Source of the DNA: an uncultured Erysipelotrichaceae bacterium
GTDB taxonomy: Bacteria; Bacillota_I; Bacilli_A; Erysipelotrichales; Erysipelotrichaceae
Assembly (NCBI GenBank): GCA_946621045.1
Contig: CAMOOA010000001.1
Location: 1 to 53,499, forward strand
Length of the DNA: 53,499 nt
Reading direction: 5' to 3'
The position numbers and the translations under genes are program-made. Each line of letters begins with the position of its first letter. Within the stretch, counting starts at the first letter, position 1. The notes under the pieces are model-generated. The model ran no database searches. It was given only the letters and a program-made list of their open reading frames with translations, and was not told the origin of the DNA. Positions 41,868 through 50,167 of the stretch are shown here, piece by piece.

Positions 41868-42749
41868 TTATTCCAGCGGAGTCTGATGATAATTGCCGAT
41901 GATCCGCCCTACCTGACTGATCGTGATAAAGGCGGAAGGATCCGCTTTTTTGATGGATCGCAGAACGTCCTGCAGCTCATAGGTATTTACCGTTGTGAGC
42001 AGAAGCCAGCGCCCCGCATGGGAAAATGCGCCTTCGCACTGCACTTTTGTGATTCCGTGCCGGCAGACCGAAAAAATCGCCGTGCAGACATCATCCGGCA
42101 GATTGGTGACAATATCCAGCCGTGAGAATTTATACCTTTGATGGAGAACATTTACGATCTGCGTGCTTACGTACTGGTAAATGATCGAATACAGCGCCTT
42201 GTCCCATCCGAAGAGAATACCGGCAAGGATCAGAATGACCGCATTTCCGCACATGATGTAATTCCATGTCGGCTTGTTGTATTTGGAGGACATCCAGATT
42301 GCAATAAAGTCGGTGCCTCCGGAACTGGCATTGTTGCGTAGAACAATTCCTGTCGCAAGACCGGAAATCACACCGCCGAATACGGAAATCAGCAGAATAT
42401 CCTCGGTTACGGTTCTGACCGGAAGTACGGCGGTCAGAATCGAGCTGCTCGTGACAAAGATACAGGAATAGATCATGAACTTATGACCGATATGGCGCCA
42501 GAGAAGAAGCACCGTGAGGATATTCATCGTGAAGTAAATGATACTGAAGCTGATATTGAGATGAAAAAACTTCATGAATACTTCCGACAGAAGCCGCGAC
42601 AAACCGCCGTACCCGCCCGGAAACAGATTGCCGCTCTTGGCGAAATAATTCATTCCGAAGGAATAAAGCAGTGAAGAAAACAGGACATTGAACAGTATCA
42701 CAATGTCGTGTCTTGTAAATCGGATTGTTTTTTTCTGTGTATCAGTCAT
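41868..42749 (-). CDS. YitT family membrane protein
   Basis: A 293-residue protein with five or six N-terminal membrane segments and a C-terminal soluble DUF2179 domain (about 205-290, with TTVNTYELQDVLRSIKKADPSAFITISQVGRIIG). The membrane part has the family blocks NYFAKSGNLFPGGYGGLSRLL and GLATGIVLRNNASSGGTDFIA. Function is not established for this family. It starts three bases after comK and is the last gene before the terminator. Confidence 0.9.
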   Translation of the reverse strand: MTDTQKKTIRFTRHDIVILFNVLFSSLLYSFGMNYFAKSGNLFPGGYGGLSRLLSEVFMKFFHLNISFSIIYFTMNILTVLLLWRHIGHKFMIYSCIFVTSSSILTAVLPVRTVTEDILLISVFGGVISGLATGIVLRNNASSGGTDFIAIWMSSKYNKPTWNYIMCGNAVILILAGILFGWDKALYSIIYQYVSTQIVNVLHQRYKFSRLDIVTNLPDDVCTAIFSVCRHGITKVQCEGAFSHAGRWLLLTTVNTYELQDVLRSIKKADPSAFITISQVGRIIGNYHQTPLE

Positions 42750-42752
42750 ATG

Positions 42753-43199
42753 TTATAACTCCCTGTCGGCTTCCGCGAGCAGATTGCGTATCTTCCGGCA
42801 GATCTCCTGCTGGCGGCGGATGATGCGGACATCACACGGAACTTCCATCTGAAATCCGTTCAAAAATATGAGATGCACCGCAGTTCTGCGCTCCGGAAGA
42901 ACAGCGGCAGTCAGATTGTCATTGATCCAGTAATTGTCTTCCTTCGAATACATCGAGCGGATCGGGTAAAACAGCAGAACATCGGTTTCACGGATCAGCA
43001 GCGGCAGCTTTGTCCGCACACCGGTCAGTTTGCGGACTGCTTCAAAGCGTCCTTTCATTGTGGAACCAAATGCAGTGCACCAGCGGTCAAACAGAACCTC
43101 AGCCGGCTCACTGACCCGCTGTGACGTACCGTCCGCATAAAGAATCTCCGTAACGCCGGATTCGCTGTCGGTATGCAGTGCGGCTATATCCTTCAGCAT
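42753..43199 (-). CDS. comK: ComK family competence transcription factor
   Basis: A 148-residue protein that aligns with Bacillus ComK over its core: RWCTAFGSTMKGR against the RSCRFFGSS-type block, then KLPLLI followed by VLLFYPIRSM, YWINDNL, and a late FLNGFQMEVP with RQQEICRKIRNLL. ComK activates late competence genes by binding AT-rich K-boxes. The identification rests on pattern similarity and is good but not certain. ATG 43199 overlaps the end of the RidA-like gene (ATGCTGA). It is the ninth gene of a housekeeping operon, unlike the self-regulated single gene of Bacillus. Confidence 0.78.
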   Translation of the reverse strand: MLKDIAALHTDSESGVTEILYADGTSQRVSEPAEVLFDRWCTAFGSTMKGRFEAVRKLTGVRTKLPLLIRETDVLLFYPIRSMYSKEDNYWINDNLTAAVLPERRTAVHLIFLNGFQMEVPCDVRIIRRQQEICRKIRNLLAEADREL

Positions 43200-43603
43200 G
43201 ATCCCCCGCACTTTCCGCACCCGCCGCATCCGGCGGAATCATTGAGAATGACCGCAGTCCCGTCTGCCATCAGGCCTCCGGGAACCGTTCCGCAGGAAAT
43301 CACACTGACAGCCGGAAGCGGTTCAAGGATCACTTCGGAAAGCACATCAAGGACATCCTCTCTGGAAAGAGAGACACAATCCGAGGCATAAAACCGAAGC
43401 TGAACCAGACAGTCCAGGGATCCGTCCGCCGCTGCGAGAACTTCCTGCAGCTTCTTCAGGCAGTACAGAACGCGCTCCCGGTTGTCGGCGCACACTTCCG
43501 TTCCGTCTTCACCGCATGCATCAACGGCGGAAAGAAAGAAAAAGTCCCCTGCACGAAGACCGGAGCCGAATACGTTTTCAACTGCTGTGCCTTTCAGTGT
43601 CAT
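43193..43603 (-). CDS. RidA/YjgF-like protein with Cys/Gly-rich tail
   Basis: A 136-residue protein resembling the RidA fold (about 120 residues): RAGDFFFLSAVDACG, NRERVLYCLKKLQEVLAAAD, CLVQLRFYASD, LPAVSVISCGTVPGGLMADG. In RidA a P-x-R-[ST] Arg binds the imine substrate; here the matching block reads LPAVSV, so the Arg seems lost and deaminase activity is doubtful. The last residues are CGGCGKCGGSC, a possible metal-binding tail not seen in standard RidA. The tail codons also provide the GGGGG Shine-Dalgarno of comK. It lies two bases after a small membrane protein gene. Confidence 0.68.
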   Translation of the reverse strand: MTLKGTAVENVFGSGLRAGDFFFLSAVDACGEDGTEVCADNRERVLYCLKKLQEVLAAADGSLDCLVQLRFYASDCVSLSREDVLDVLSEVILEPLPAVSVISCGTVPGGLMADGTAVILNDSAGCGGCGKCGGSC

Positions 43604-43605
43604 GA

Positions 43606-43806
43606 TCAGTCCTCGTAATACGGTTCATCCCGCTCGTCAAATTCGTTGTCATCCGGTTCCTCAAACAGCTTGTAGTATGTTTCTTCCCGTTTCTGAAAAT
43701 ACTGTTCGCGATGCTGGATCAGACCGTTATAAAAGATAATGATCGTATAGATCAATACCAGAACAAGCGTGACAATCGACATTAAATCTCCAAGATTTTC
43801 AATCAT
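43606..43806 (-). CDS. Small single-pass membrane protein
   Basis: A 66-residue protein I do not recognise. One membrane helix (about residues 8-26, MSIVTLVLVLIYTIIIFYNG) is followed by a basic, Gln-rich amphipathic stretch (LIQHREQYFQKREETYYK) and a very acidic end (DDNEFDERDEPYYED). The start has GAGGT nine bases upstream. Genes are tightly packed on both sides (12 bases from trmL, 2 from the RidA-like gene), which supports it being real. Confidence 0.7.
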   Translation of the reverse strand: MIENLGDLMSIVTLVLVLIYTIIIFYNGLIQHREQYFQKREETYYKLFEEPDDNEFDERDEPYYED

Positions 43807-43818
43807 TTTCGTAAAACC

Positions 43819-44319
43819 TCAATACAATAATACTCCGTCTTTCAGTTTATCAGTGAATGACAGACCGTCAAACCTTCTTTGCCGCAGAGCTTCATACAGA
43901 ACAACTGCTGCGGTATTGGAAACATTCAGACAGCGGGCCTTTTCATCCATCGGGATGCGGATGCAGTGATCCTTATGTTCCGCAAGGATCGGTTTCGGGA
44001 TGCCCGTCGACTCCTTTCCGAACACAAAATAAATATCACGGTCCAGCGGATAAGCAAAACTGTCCGGCGTGCGGTGGCCGTATCTTGTCGTAAAGTACAG
44101 CTCCCCATCGCATTCCTTTAAAAATGCATCCCAGTCGGAATGGATGCGGATATCCGCGATCTCGCGGTAATCCATCCCTGCCCGCCGCAGATGCGCTTCA
44201 TCCAGATAGAACGAAAACGGCTCGATCAGATGAAGCTGAACATTGAACGCCGCACACGTACGGATGATATTTCCGGTATTCTGCGGTATTTCCGGTTCGT
44301 ATAATACGGCGTGAATCAT
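43819..44319 (-). CDS. trmL: tRNA (cytidine/uridine-34-2'-O)-methyltransferase TrmL
   Basis: SPOUT methyltransferase that modifies the wobble ribose of tRNA-Leu in E. coli (166 residues). Features: VLYEPEIPQNTGNIIRTCAAFNVQLHLIEP in outline, RRAGMDY, the SAM knot FVFGKESTGIPKPIL and the C-terminal RIPMDEKARCLNVSNTAAVVLYEALRQ. Start overlaps the membrane protein gene upstream by four bases. Confidence 0.94.
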   Translation of the reverse strand: MIHAVLYEPEIPQNTGNIIRTCAAFNVQLHLIEPFSFYLDEAHLRRAGMDYREIADIRIHSDWDAFLKECDGELYFTTRYGHRTPDSFAYPLDRDIYFVFGKESTGIPKPILAEHKDHCIRIPMDEKARCLNVSNTAAVVLYEALRQRRFDGLSFTDKLKDGVLLY

Positions 44320-44993
44320 GCGGCTGCCTTCCGTGTTCCGTACAGGACCGCGGATATCGCAAGATGAATGCCGACGATCCAGAGAATGATCCGGATCACA
44401 AGATCAAAGAAGAAACTGCCCGGAAACAGATTGATCATGATGGATGTATTCGGATCAAGGAGCCAGAGATCATTGTCAAAAAACAGCAGATGGAAGTTGG
44501 TCCAGAACTGATCAAAATCCGCCAGTGCCCAAATCGCAATGAAAAGAATTACGGCTCCTGTCAGGATCACCCCGTTTTTCCATCCCGTGCGCAGCACAGA
44601 AAGCAGACGCTTCTTTCCGATCATAACGGCCAGGGCAAACAGGATCACCGAGCCGATCACACAGCAGTTCCGCACCAGAATCGCCTTCTGATAGAGTGCC
44701 TTTACATCTACCATGTGAAGGGTTTCCCGTTCATTGAATACCTCCCGCTCCGTACCGTATACAGTTGCGGTGACCACGATATCCTGTCGTTTATCCTGCA
44801 GGTAATCCAGCAGCGCCTCGGTCGCCTTCAGATTATCTTCCGCAGACATTCCGGTATATGATACCGTATCGTTTTTGATATATTCCTTCTCATAAAATGA
44901 ACGGTCGAAACTGACAACGTCAATGACTGTCGCAATGATTGCAACAGAAAGCAGAAAACCGGCAACTGCCGAAAGTACATCAGCGATTCTCAT
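44316..44993 (-). CDS. TIGR01906 (DUF1461) family integral membrane protein
   Basis: A 225-residue membrane protein of unknown function with four or so membrane helices: one at the N-terminus (about 5-27), two in the middle and one near the end. Characteristic blocks are FDRSFYEKEYIKND, NLKATEALLDYLQ, FNERETLHMVDVKALY and FDQFWTNFHLLFFDNDLWLLDP with NLFPGSFF. I chose ATG 44993; the longer frame is antisense to rdgB coding. It overlaps rdgB by 14 bases and trmL by four. Confidence 0.88.
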   Translation of the reverse strand: MRIADVLSAVAGFLLSVAIIATVIDVVSFDRSFYEKEYIKNDTVSYTGMSAEDNLKATEALLDYLQDKRQDIVVTATVYGTEREVFNERETLHMVDVKALYQKAILVRNCCVIGSVILFALAVMIGKKRLLSVLRTGWKNGVILTGAVILFIAIWALADFDQFWTNFHLLFFDNDLWLLDPNTSIMINLFPGSFFFDLVIRIILWIVGIHLAISAVLYGTRKAAA

Positions 44994-45570
44994 GAAGCCA
45001 TGCCTCCAGTTTTCTGAGCGCTTTTCCGCGGTGGGAAATCCGGTTCTTTTCCGCCGGATCAAGTTCCGCCGAAGTGATGCCAAGTTCCGGGATATAGAAG
45101 ATCGGATCATATCCGAAGCCGTTGGCTCCGCGCGGTTCGTGAGCGATTTCCCCGTACCATGTATCGAAGAACACTTCCGGTTCCTTGCCCGGCGCGGTCC
45201 ATGCGATCGCGCATGCATAATGGCATGTGCGGTCCGCGGAATCTCTGACAAGATCGATCAGCTTCTGATTTTTAATATCATAGGATGTTTCGTGTCCCAT
45301 CCACCGTGCGCTGTGGATGCCCGGCTCTTCCCCGAGAGCCGCAACACAGAGACCGCTGTCATCCGCAATCGCCTCAAGGTCGTAGCGGTCGGTAACCGCT
45401 TTTGCCTTTAAAACAGCATTCTCCTGAAACGTTGTGCCGGTTTCCTCCGGTTCGGCAGGATCCGGAAGATCCGCCAGGGAAAGAACGGTATATCCTTCCG
45501 GTTCCAGCATCTGCCGGAACTCCCGTATCTTTCCGGCATTTGTGCTTGCCACAACAATCTTTTTTTCCAT
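44980..45570 (-). CDS. rdgB: XTP/dITP diphosphatase
   Basis: House-cleaning pyrophosphatase that removes ITP, dITP and XTP (196 residues). Family features: IVVASTNAGKIREFRQML, ETGTTFQENAVLKAKAV, AIADDSGLCVAALG, GIHSARWMG, and GANGFGYDPIFYIPELG with AELDPAEKNRISHRGKAL. It begins four bases after the HD gene. Confidence 0.96.
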   Translation of the reverse strand: MEKKIVVASTNAGKIREFRQMLEPEGYTVLSLADLPDPAEPEETGTTFQENAVLKAKAVTDRYDLEAIADDSGLCVAALGEEPGIHSARWMGHETSYDIKNQKLIDLVRDSADRTCHYACAIAWTAPGKEPEVFFDTWYGEIAHEPRGANGFGYDPIFYIPELGITSAELDPAEKNRISHRGKALRKLEAWLHENR

Positions 45571-45574
45571 ATGT

Positions 45575-46549
45575 TCAGTTTCCTTTCAGATAAACGGAAT
45601 AATCTTCCTCAATAAAATCCTGCACAGCGTTTCTGAATGCGGGATCGGTTTCCGATACCCGTTTCCCGCCGCAGGAAAGCGGATCGATATAACGGCGTTT
45701 TGCATTGACCCGAATCCCGTCTTCCGGTCCTGAAGCTTCGATGACCGAAGACAGTTCTGTAAATGCAGTCCATGCGCCGCGAAGCGGACTGTTCTCCAGT
45801 TTTGCGATCACTTCTGCTTCCGTCGTATACAGATCTTTCGTTTCAAGAATCCCGTCTGCGACAGCCTGTTTCAGCAGTCTGGCAAGACGTTCCATACTGT
45901 AGCGATCTTCCCTGCCGGAATATATTTTCCCGCAGCGAAGCGCTGTCCAGGCAAATTCCAGGGCGATCGGTTCACTGCGGAATGCAAGTTCTGTTTCGTT
46001 CGCCGCAGTCCTGAAAACACAGAGGTCATCCAGAAATTTCCGCGCTGTTTCAGCGGTGATGAACCTGTAATTGACTGCATTTCCAAGCGTATACTCCAGC
46101 CGGTCGCAGGAAAGCTTCGGCATATCATTGTCCGCAACCGGATAGCGGTGATAATCTACTACATCCTCCAGGGGAATCCCGCAGGAAGAAAGAAGCTTCT
46201 GTATAACCGGATCATTCCGGATCATCGATGCCGTCTGTTCTTCGGTTGATTCCTGCGTCATATAATCCCCGTTGAAAAAATCCACAACATGGGAAAACAC
46301 CGGTGTGGAAATGTCATGAAAGAGTCCGGCCAGGGCCTGCGAAAGATCCCCTGTGAAATGATAAACCAGAATACTTACATTCCGGCAGTGCTGCGCGCGG
46401 CTGTAAGGTTCCCCCTGACGGAACAGCGGGAACGATGTATATGCCATCCCGCAGTTCATATCGATTCCGGCAATCCTTTGGACTGCGGGAGCTTTCATCG
46501 CCTCCGATATGACAGACGGGACAGTAAGATGTCCATAAAGATCGATCAT
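45575..46549 (-). CDS. HD-domain phosphohydrolase
   Basis: A 324-residue metal-dependent phosphohydrolase resembling the dNTPase-like group of HD proteins. N-terminal QRIAGIDMNCGM and PYSRAQHCRNVSILVYHF, then the metal motif LAGLFHDISTPVFSHVVDF, and VDYHRYPVADNDMPKLSCDRLEYTL with a further Asp. Substrate unknown; nucleotides are the best guess from family and from the neighbour rdgB. It is two bases after the DUF554 gene. Confidence 0.8.
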   Translation of the reverse strand: MIDLYGHLTVPSVISEAMKAPAVQRIAGIDMNCGMAYTSFPLFRQGEPYSRAQHCRNVSILVYHFTGDLSQALAGLFHDISTPVFSHVVDFFNGDYMTQESTEEQTASMIRNDPVIQKLLSSCGIPLEDVVDYHRYPVADNDMPKLSCDRLEYTLGNAVNYRFITAETARKFLDDLCVFRTAANETELAFRSEPIALEFAWTALRCGKIYSGREDRYSMERLARLLKQAVADGILETKDLYTTEAEVIAKLENSPLRGAWTAFTELSSVIEASGPEDGIRVNAKRRYIDPLSCGGKRVSETDPAFRNAVQDFIEEDYSVYLKGN

Positions 46550-46551
46550 TG

Positions 46552-47262
46552 TCAGAAACCGAATGCCGCAAATGCGGATGTAAAGATCAGTGCAGGCAGA
46601 AGATTGGCTGTGCTGATCGTTTTGCCGAACAGAAGATTCACGCCGACCAGTGTAATGATCAGGGAACCGGTAAGAGAGAGTGCATTCAGCACCGGCACGG
46701 TAAAAATTCCGGCAAGCGCATGGGCGAGAATTGTGACCCCTCCCTGCAGAATTCCGACCGGGATAAAGGAAAACAGCACTCCTTTTCCCATGGAGGAAGC
46801 CATTACCAGAATAATGACAACGTCAAGGATGGCCTTGGACAGCAGAATTGACATATCGCCGTTGATGCCGTCCTCAATCGATCCGACGATTGCCATCGCT
46901 CCGATGCATACGGTAAGCGATGCCGTCATGAATGCGTCCGTAAACTGTGTGTCGCCTTTATTACCGGTTTTCTGTTTCAGGTATTCCCCGAACTGTTCGA
47001 GCTTTGCCTCAAGATCGATCCAGGAGCCAGCCGCAGAGCCGAGGCACATGGAAAAGATCATGTTCATCGTTCCGACCGTTGTGACCGCATTGTTTTCAAT
47101 CACAAGCGCCTTGCTGAGGAAACCGGCAAGACCGAGCGCGATCACGGCAGCTCCGTTTGCTTTCAGGATGGTTTCCCGCATTTTGTCCGGAATACGTTCT
47201 CCGAGTTTTGTGCCGAGAATTCCCGCAATGAAGATGGCAATACAGTTAATGACTGTTCCCAT
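46552..47262 (-). CDS. DUF554 family membrane protein
   Basis: A 236-residue membrane protein with about six or seven helices and no known function; it is listed among possible transporters. Blocks: GTVINCIAIFIAGILGTKLGERIP, GSAAGSWIDLEAKLEQFG, GAMAIVGSIEDGINGD, and a C-terminal GVNLLFGKTISTANLLPAL. I chose ATG 47262, which gives the usual N-terminus. It overlaps the nicotinamidase-like gene by 17 bases. Confidence 0.88.
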   Translation of the reverse strand: MGTVINCIAIFIAGILGTKLGERIPDKMRETILKANGAAVIALGLAGFLSKALVIENNAVTTVGTMNMIFSMCLGSAAGSWIDLEAKLEQFGEYLKQKTGNKGDTQFTDAFMTASLTVCIGAMAIVGSIEDGINGDMSILLSKAILDVVIILVMASSMGKGVLFSFIPVGILQGGVTILAHALAGIFTVPVLNALSLTGSLIITLVGVNLLFGKTISTANLLPALIFTSAFAAFGF

Positions 47263-47782
47263 CGATGACCTCAATCTGACAGGAACGCATGGTTTCCAGC
47301 GCAGCCGCATGCTTCTCGGGAGTTACGCCGGCACAGCAAGATGCATCAACACTGATATCGATTTCCGGCATGGCGGCTTTCAGAAGCAGCGCATTGCTGA
47401 TGACACAGATATCCGTGCAGAGACCGATCAGTTCAACAGAAATCGGTTCTTTCTCATTTTCCTTTTTCAGCATTTCCGCAAGTTTCTCGGAACCGAACGT
47501 CGGTTTTACGACAAATACTGCATGTTTCAGACTGTCCGCAATCTCCGGATGAATCCGCCATCCTTCGGTTCCTTCAATACAGTGTTCTACCGGAAGATGC
47601 CTTCCTTCATTTGTATTCAGATAATCGCTCTGATGTGTATCAAGCGTCGCATAGACACAATCCTGCGGATAAGACTCAATTTTCCGCTTTACTGCAGGAA
47701 GAATTCCAACCGCCTCTGCGGTGCCGAGACTGCCGTCCACAAAATCCTTCTGCATGTCTACTACTATAAGCAACCGTTTCAT
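47246..47782 (-). CDS. Isochorismatase-fold cysteine hydrolase, nicotinamidase-like
   Basis: A 178-residue hydrolase. The Asp-Lys-Cys triad is visible: VVDMQKDFVDGSLG, VVKPTFGS and GLCTDICVISNA. The metal-site pattern DTHQ..., then HLPVEHCIEGTEGWRIHPEI, matches nicotinamidase (PncA), which makes nicotinate for NAD salvage. The substrate is inferred. It is the first gene of a ten-gene operon; a TATAAT lies about 30 bases upstream. Confidence 0.85.
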   Translation of the reverse strand: MKRLLIVVDMQKDFVDGSLGTAEAVGILPAVKRKIESYPQDCVYATLDTHQSDYLNTNEGRHLPVEHCIEGTEGWRIHPEIADSLKHAVFVVKPTFGSEKLAEMLKKENEKEPISVELIGLCTDICVISNALLLKAAMPEIDISVDASCCAGVTPEKHAAALETMRSCQIEVIDGNSH

Positions 47783-47811
47783 ATCGTTTAACCTCCGATA
47801 AATTCCACACC

Positions 47812-47817
47812 ATTATA
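47812..47817 (-). promoter_or_regulatory. -10 element of the nicotinamidase-comK-yitT operon
   Basis: TATAAT on the minus strand, 30 bases before the first gene's ATG. The upstream -35 is poorly matched. All ten genes to 41868 are closely spaced, so this may drive comK as well. Confidence 0.5.
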
Positions 47818-47948
47818 AATCGATTTCCCGCATCTTTTACAGTGACAGGCCCGGTGATACGTCATCGGTTATATACATGCGGAAGGATGCCTTATCCGGA
47901 TATATTATTATGCATGCAGATCCCGGGAAAATTATTTCAAATTAGTAC

Positions 47949-47976
47949 TTGCAAAAAACAAATCCGAAGGTATAAT
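47949..47976 (+). promoter_or_regulatory. Promoter of tRNA-Gln
   Basis: TTGCAA (47949-47954), 16 bases, TATAAT (47971-47976), 13 bases before the tRNA. Confidence 0.7.
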
Positions 47977-47989
47977 AAATCGTGCGTAT

Positions 47990-48062
47990 TGGGGTATAGC
48001 CAAGCGGTAAGGCAACTGGCTCTGAACCAGTCATTTCGGGAGTTCGAATCTCTCTACCCCAG
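47990..48062 (+). tRNA. tRNA-Gln (anticodon CTG)
   Basis: A 73-base cloverleaf. Acceptor TGGGGTA pairs with TACCCCA, discriminator G at 48062. D arm GCC/GGC, anticodon stem ACTGG/CCAGT with loop CTCTGAA giving anticodon CTG (reads CAG), T arm GGGAG-TTCGAAT-CTCTC. The CCA end is not encoded. Confidence 0.96.
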
Positions 48063-48069
48063 CTTGAAA

Positions 48070-48098
48070 GGCGTCTTCTTCACGGAGACGCCTTTTTT
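48070..48098 (+). terminator. Terminator after tRNA-Gln
   Basis: GGCGTCT (48070-48076) pairs with AGACGCC (48086-48092) around nine bases, then six Ts. Seven bases after the tRNA. Confidence 0.93.
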
Positions 48099-48110
48099 CC
48101 TGTCCTGTAA

Positions 48111-48141
48111 TATTAAAACACTCCGGCAGGATACCGAAGTG
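48111..48141 (-). terminator. Terminator after the SpoIIE-type phosphatase gene
   Basis: CACTTCGG (minus strand 48141-48134) pairs with CCGGAGTG (48126-48119), one G-U pair, seven-base loop, followed by TTTTAATA. Confidence 0.75.
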
Positions 48142-48148
48142 CTGGCAA

Positions 48149-49939
48149 TCAGTTTACGGTTTCGGAATTCCCGGATTCCGATGCTTCGGGAAGCGGACTG
48201 CTCTTCGGTCCGTAATACTTCATGACAACCATGGTCGTATCATCAAACGGCGGTTCATCACGGCAGAAGCCGTTAATAATTTCACGCACCGAATCGTTGA
48301 TTTCCTTCGGTGTGCCGTCCGGTTTGACATTGAGCGCTTCAACCATCCGTTCAACGCCGAAGCTTTCCCCTTCCGGATTCATCGCATCGGTCACACCGTC
48401 GGTATATACAAACAGCGTATCTCCCGGATCAAGCGTGAATTCGCCATGCTTGAATTTGGTCTTTGACATTGCGGCGACAGGCATGCCGTGAATATCCTTG
48501 AAGATTTCAAAACTGCCGTCCGCATGCCGTATTGCAGGATATTCATGTCCGGCATTTACATAATCCACGTGACCTGTGGAAATCGTCACAACCGCAAGCC
48601 ATACCGTCACAAACATATCCGCTTCATTGGATTCGATCAGACGCCGGTTGACCGACGTAAGAACTGCGGAGACATCACCGTCGCGCATCATTGTCTCATT
48701 CTGGATCAGTGTCTTGGCGATGACCATGAAGAGTGCGGCAGAGATTCCCTTGCCGGAGACGTCCGCAATTACAAGCGCCAGATGATCCTCATCGAGCAGG
48801 AAGTAATCATAGAAGTCGCCGCCGACTTCCAGAGCCGGTGTCATTGACGCATATATATCGAATTCATTGCGTTCCGGGAATGCCGGGAATGTCCGCGGGA
48901 GGATGCCTTCCTGAATCCTTGTGGCGATCGCAAGCTCATTGTTCAGCCGTTCCTGTTCACCCTTCAGTTTTTCCTGTTCCGCCGTTACGACACGGATGCG
49001 GTCCATGGTCATATGAAGGTCGCTTTCCATGTTCACCATTGTTCCCCAGAGATCCTGAATCTCATCGTTGGTATTAAGGTGCAGGTTATTGAAAACAGTG
49101 GTCGCGGATGAATTGTTGACCTTATCCTGTGCAGTATATTCCTTTGCGGCATTTGCCAGCATGTTGATCGGAGTGATCAGCCGGCGCCGCAGCAGCGCAC
49201 TGAGACGGTATGCTCCGTAAATAACGATCATAAGGACTGTCGGAATAAATACCCGCAGGAACTGGAACATCTTGTCAAAGAAATCGTTGATATCAATATC
49301 GACAACGCCGTAGCCGATCCACCTGTCCTGCGAGTCAAGAATATCGACATAGTTGGTGGCAGTCCAGCCGGAAACGGAACCGTAGGTAATGAACATCCGC
49401 CAGCCGGAATCATGGATTTTCTTCATCTCCGCAAGGGTCTCGGTTTCCGCATCCTTTACGGAAAGCCACTGGCCCGGCAGGTATGCATTCTGGTTCGTAT
49501 CGCCGTCAATGACATAGACGGTCCGTCCGTTTTCCTCATCGACAAATACAAGCGCAACATTCTGAAGATTGTTTTCTTCCCGGCAGGAAGTCATGACAAA
49601 CCGCGCATTCAGAAACTTGTCATCCACAAGCGGAATCAGATATTCCTTATACTCGTCCGAGAATCTCTGCGAACGAATCTCCTCCGGAACCGAGTTGTAT
49701 ACGTCCTCTGTCTTCCGGTAGATTTCTTCGAGATATTCCGCACCGATCAGACGGATTGCGTAGCCGACATCTTCGTTGGACTCACGTTTGTAGTTCTGCA
49801 TCAGTGAATATGCGTTGATGACAAATTCCAGACAGGACATCAGGAAGATCAGCATCGCGGCCGCAAAAAAAACATTCCAGAATGCAACTTTCTCAAGGGA
49901 TTGCTTCTTTTCTGTCCTTCCAGTGCTCATGACCTTCAA
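48149..49939 (-). CDS. Membrane-bound SpoIIE/RsbU-type PP2C phosphatase
   Basis: A 596-residue sensor phosphatase. One helix near residues 20-42, an extracytoplasmic sensor part of about 180 residues (dCACHE-like, inferred), a second helix at about 225-245, a HAMP-like region with coiled coil (SDLHMTMDRIRVVTAEQEKLKGEQERLNNELAIATRIQ in outline), then the SpoIIE domain with GGDFYDYFLLDEDHLALVIADVSGKGISAALFM in short blocks, FVYTDGVTDAMNPEG and DDTTMVVM. Such proteins dephosphorylate anti-anti-sigma factors. No rsb genes are in the window. Start is TTG 49939 (AAGGAAG five bases upstream) or ATG 49930. Confidence 0.9.
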   Translation of the reverse strand: MKVMSTGRTEKKQSLEKVAFWNVFFAAAMLIFLMSCLEFVINAYSLMQNYKRESNEDVGYAIRLIGAEYLEEIYRKTEDVYNSVPEEIRSQRFSDEYKEYLIPLVDDKFLNARFVMTSCREENNLQNVALVFVDEENGRTVYVIDGDTNQNAYLPGQWLSVKDAETETLAEMKKIHDSGWRMFITYGSVSGWTATNYVDILDSQDRWIGYGVVDIDINDFFDKMFQFLRVFIPTVLMIVIYGAYRLSALLRRRLITPINMLANAAKEYTAQDKVNNSSATTVFNNLHLNTNDEIQDLWGTMVNMESDLHMTMDRIRVVTAEQEKLKGEQERLNNELAIATRIQEGILPRTFPAFPERNEFDIYASMTPALEVGGDFYDYFLLDEDHLALVIADVSGKGISAALFMVIAKTLIQNETMMRDGDVSAVLTSVNRRLIESNEADMFVTVWLAVVTISTGHVDYVNAGHEYPAIRHADGSFEIFKDIHGMPVAAMSKTKFKHGEFTLDPGDTLFVYTDGVTDAMNPEGESFGVERMVEALNVKPDGTPKEINDSVREIINGFCRDEPPFDDTTMVVMKYYGPKSSPLPEASESGNSETVN

Positions 49940-50122
49940 TTACTTCCTTCTGTATAATCTGATTGTTTCCGGCAGTTCATCATTGCGTTCGAACTGCGGC
50001 AGTTTTTCAATCAGGCTCTCTTTCGCTGCATGGCTTTCAATGACCGGCCGTAAAACTGCGGAATCATACGGATCATTGAACAGCTATCTTAAATTATATA
50101 TATTGCGCAGTGAAAATTCCAT
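49940..50122 (-). pseudogene. Small ORF interrupted by an in-frame amber codon
   Basis: From ATG 50122, with AAGGGGAG five bases upstream, the frame reads MEFSLRNIYNLR, then TAG at 50086-50084, then LFNDPYDSAVLRPVIESH...ETIRLYRRK to TAA at 49942-49940. The part after the TAG has coding character (charged, balanced, right third-base use) and ends one base before the TTG start of the phosphatase. A single change (CAG to TAG) explains the break. TAG is an ordinary stop elsewhere here (xerD, ispA). I do not recognise the product. It could be a recent nonsense mutation or a 12-codon ORF with chance downstream frame. Confidence 0.5.
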
Positions 50123-50167
50123 AAACTCCCCTTTTTGAACCGTTCTTTCTGCGCATCATGCATCGCA

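Noticed and set aside
46289..47791. 500-codon plus-strand frame opposite the HD, DUF554 and nicotinamidase genes
   Set aside because: Spans three real genes in antisense, low-complexity and Arg/Ser-rich product, no domain.
50084..50086. TAG as a recoded sense codon (pyrrolysine-like)
   Set aside because: TAG ends xerD and ispA normally in this window, so general reassignment is not supported.
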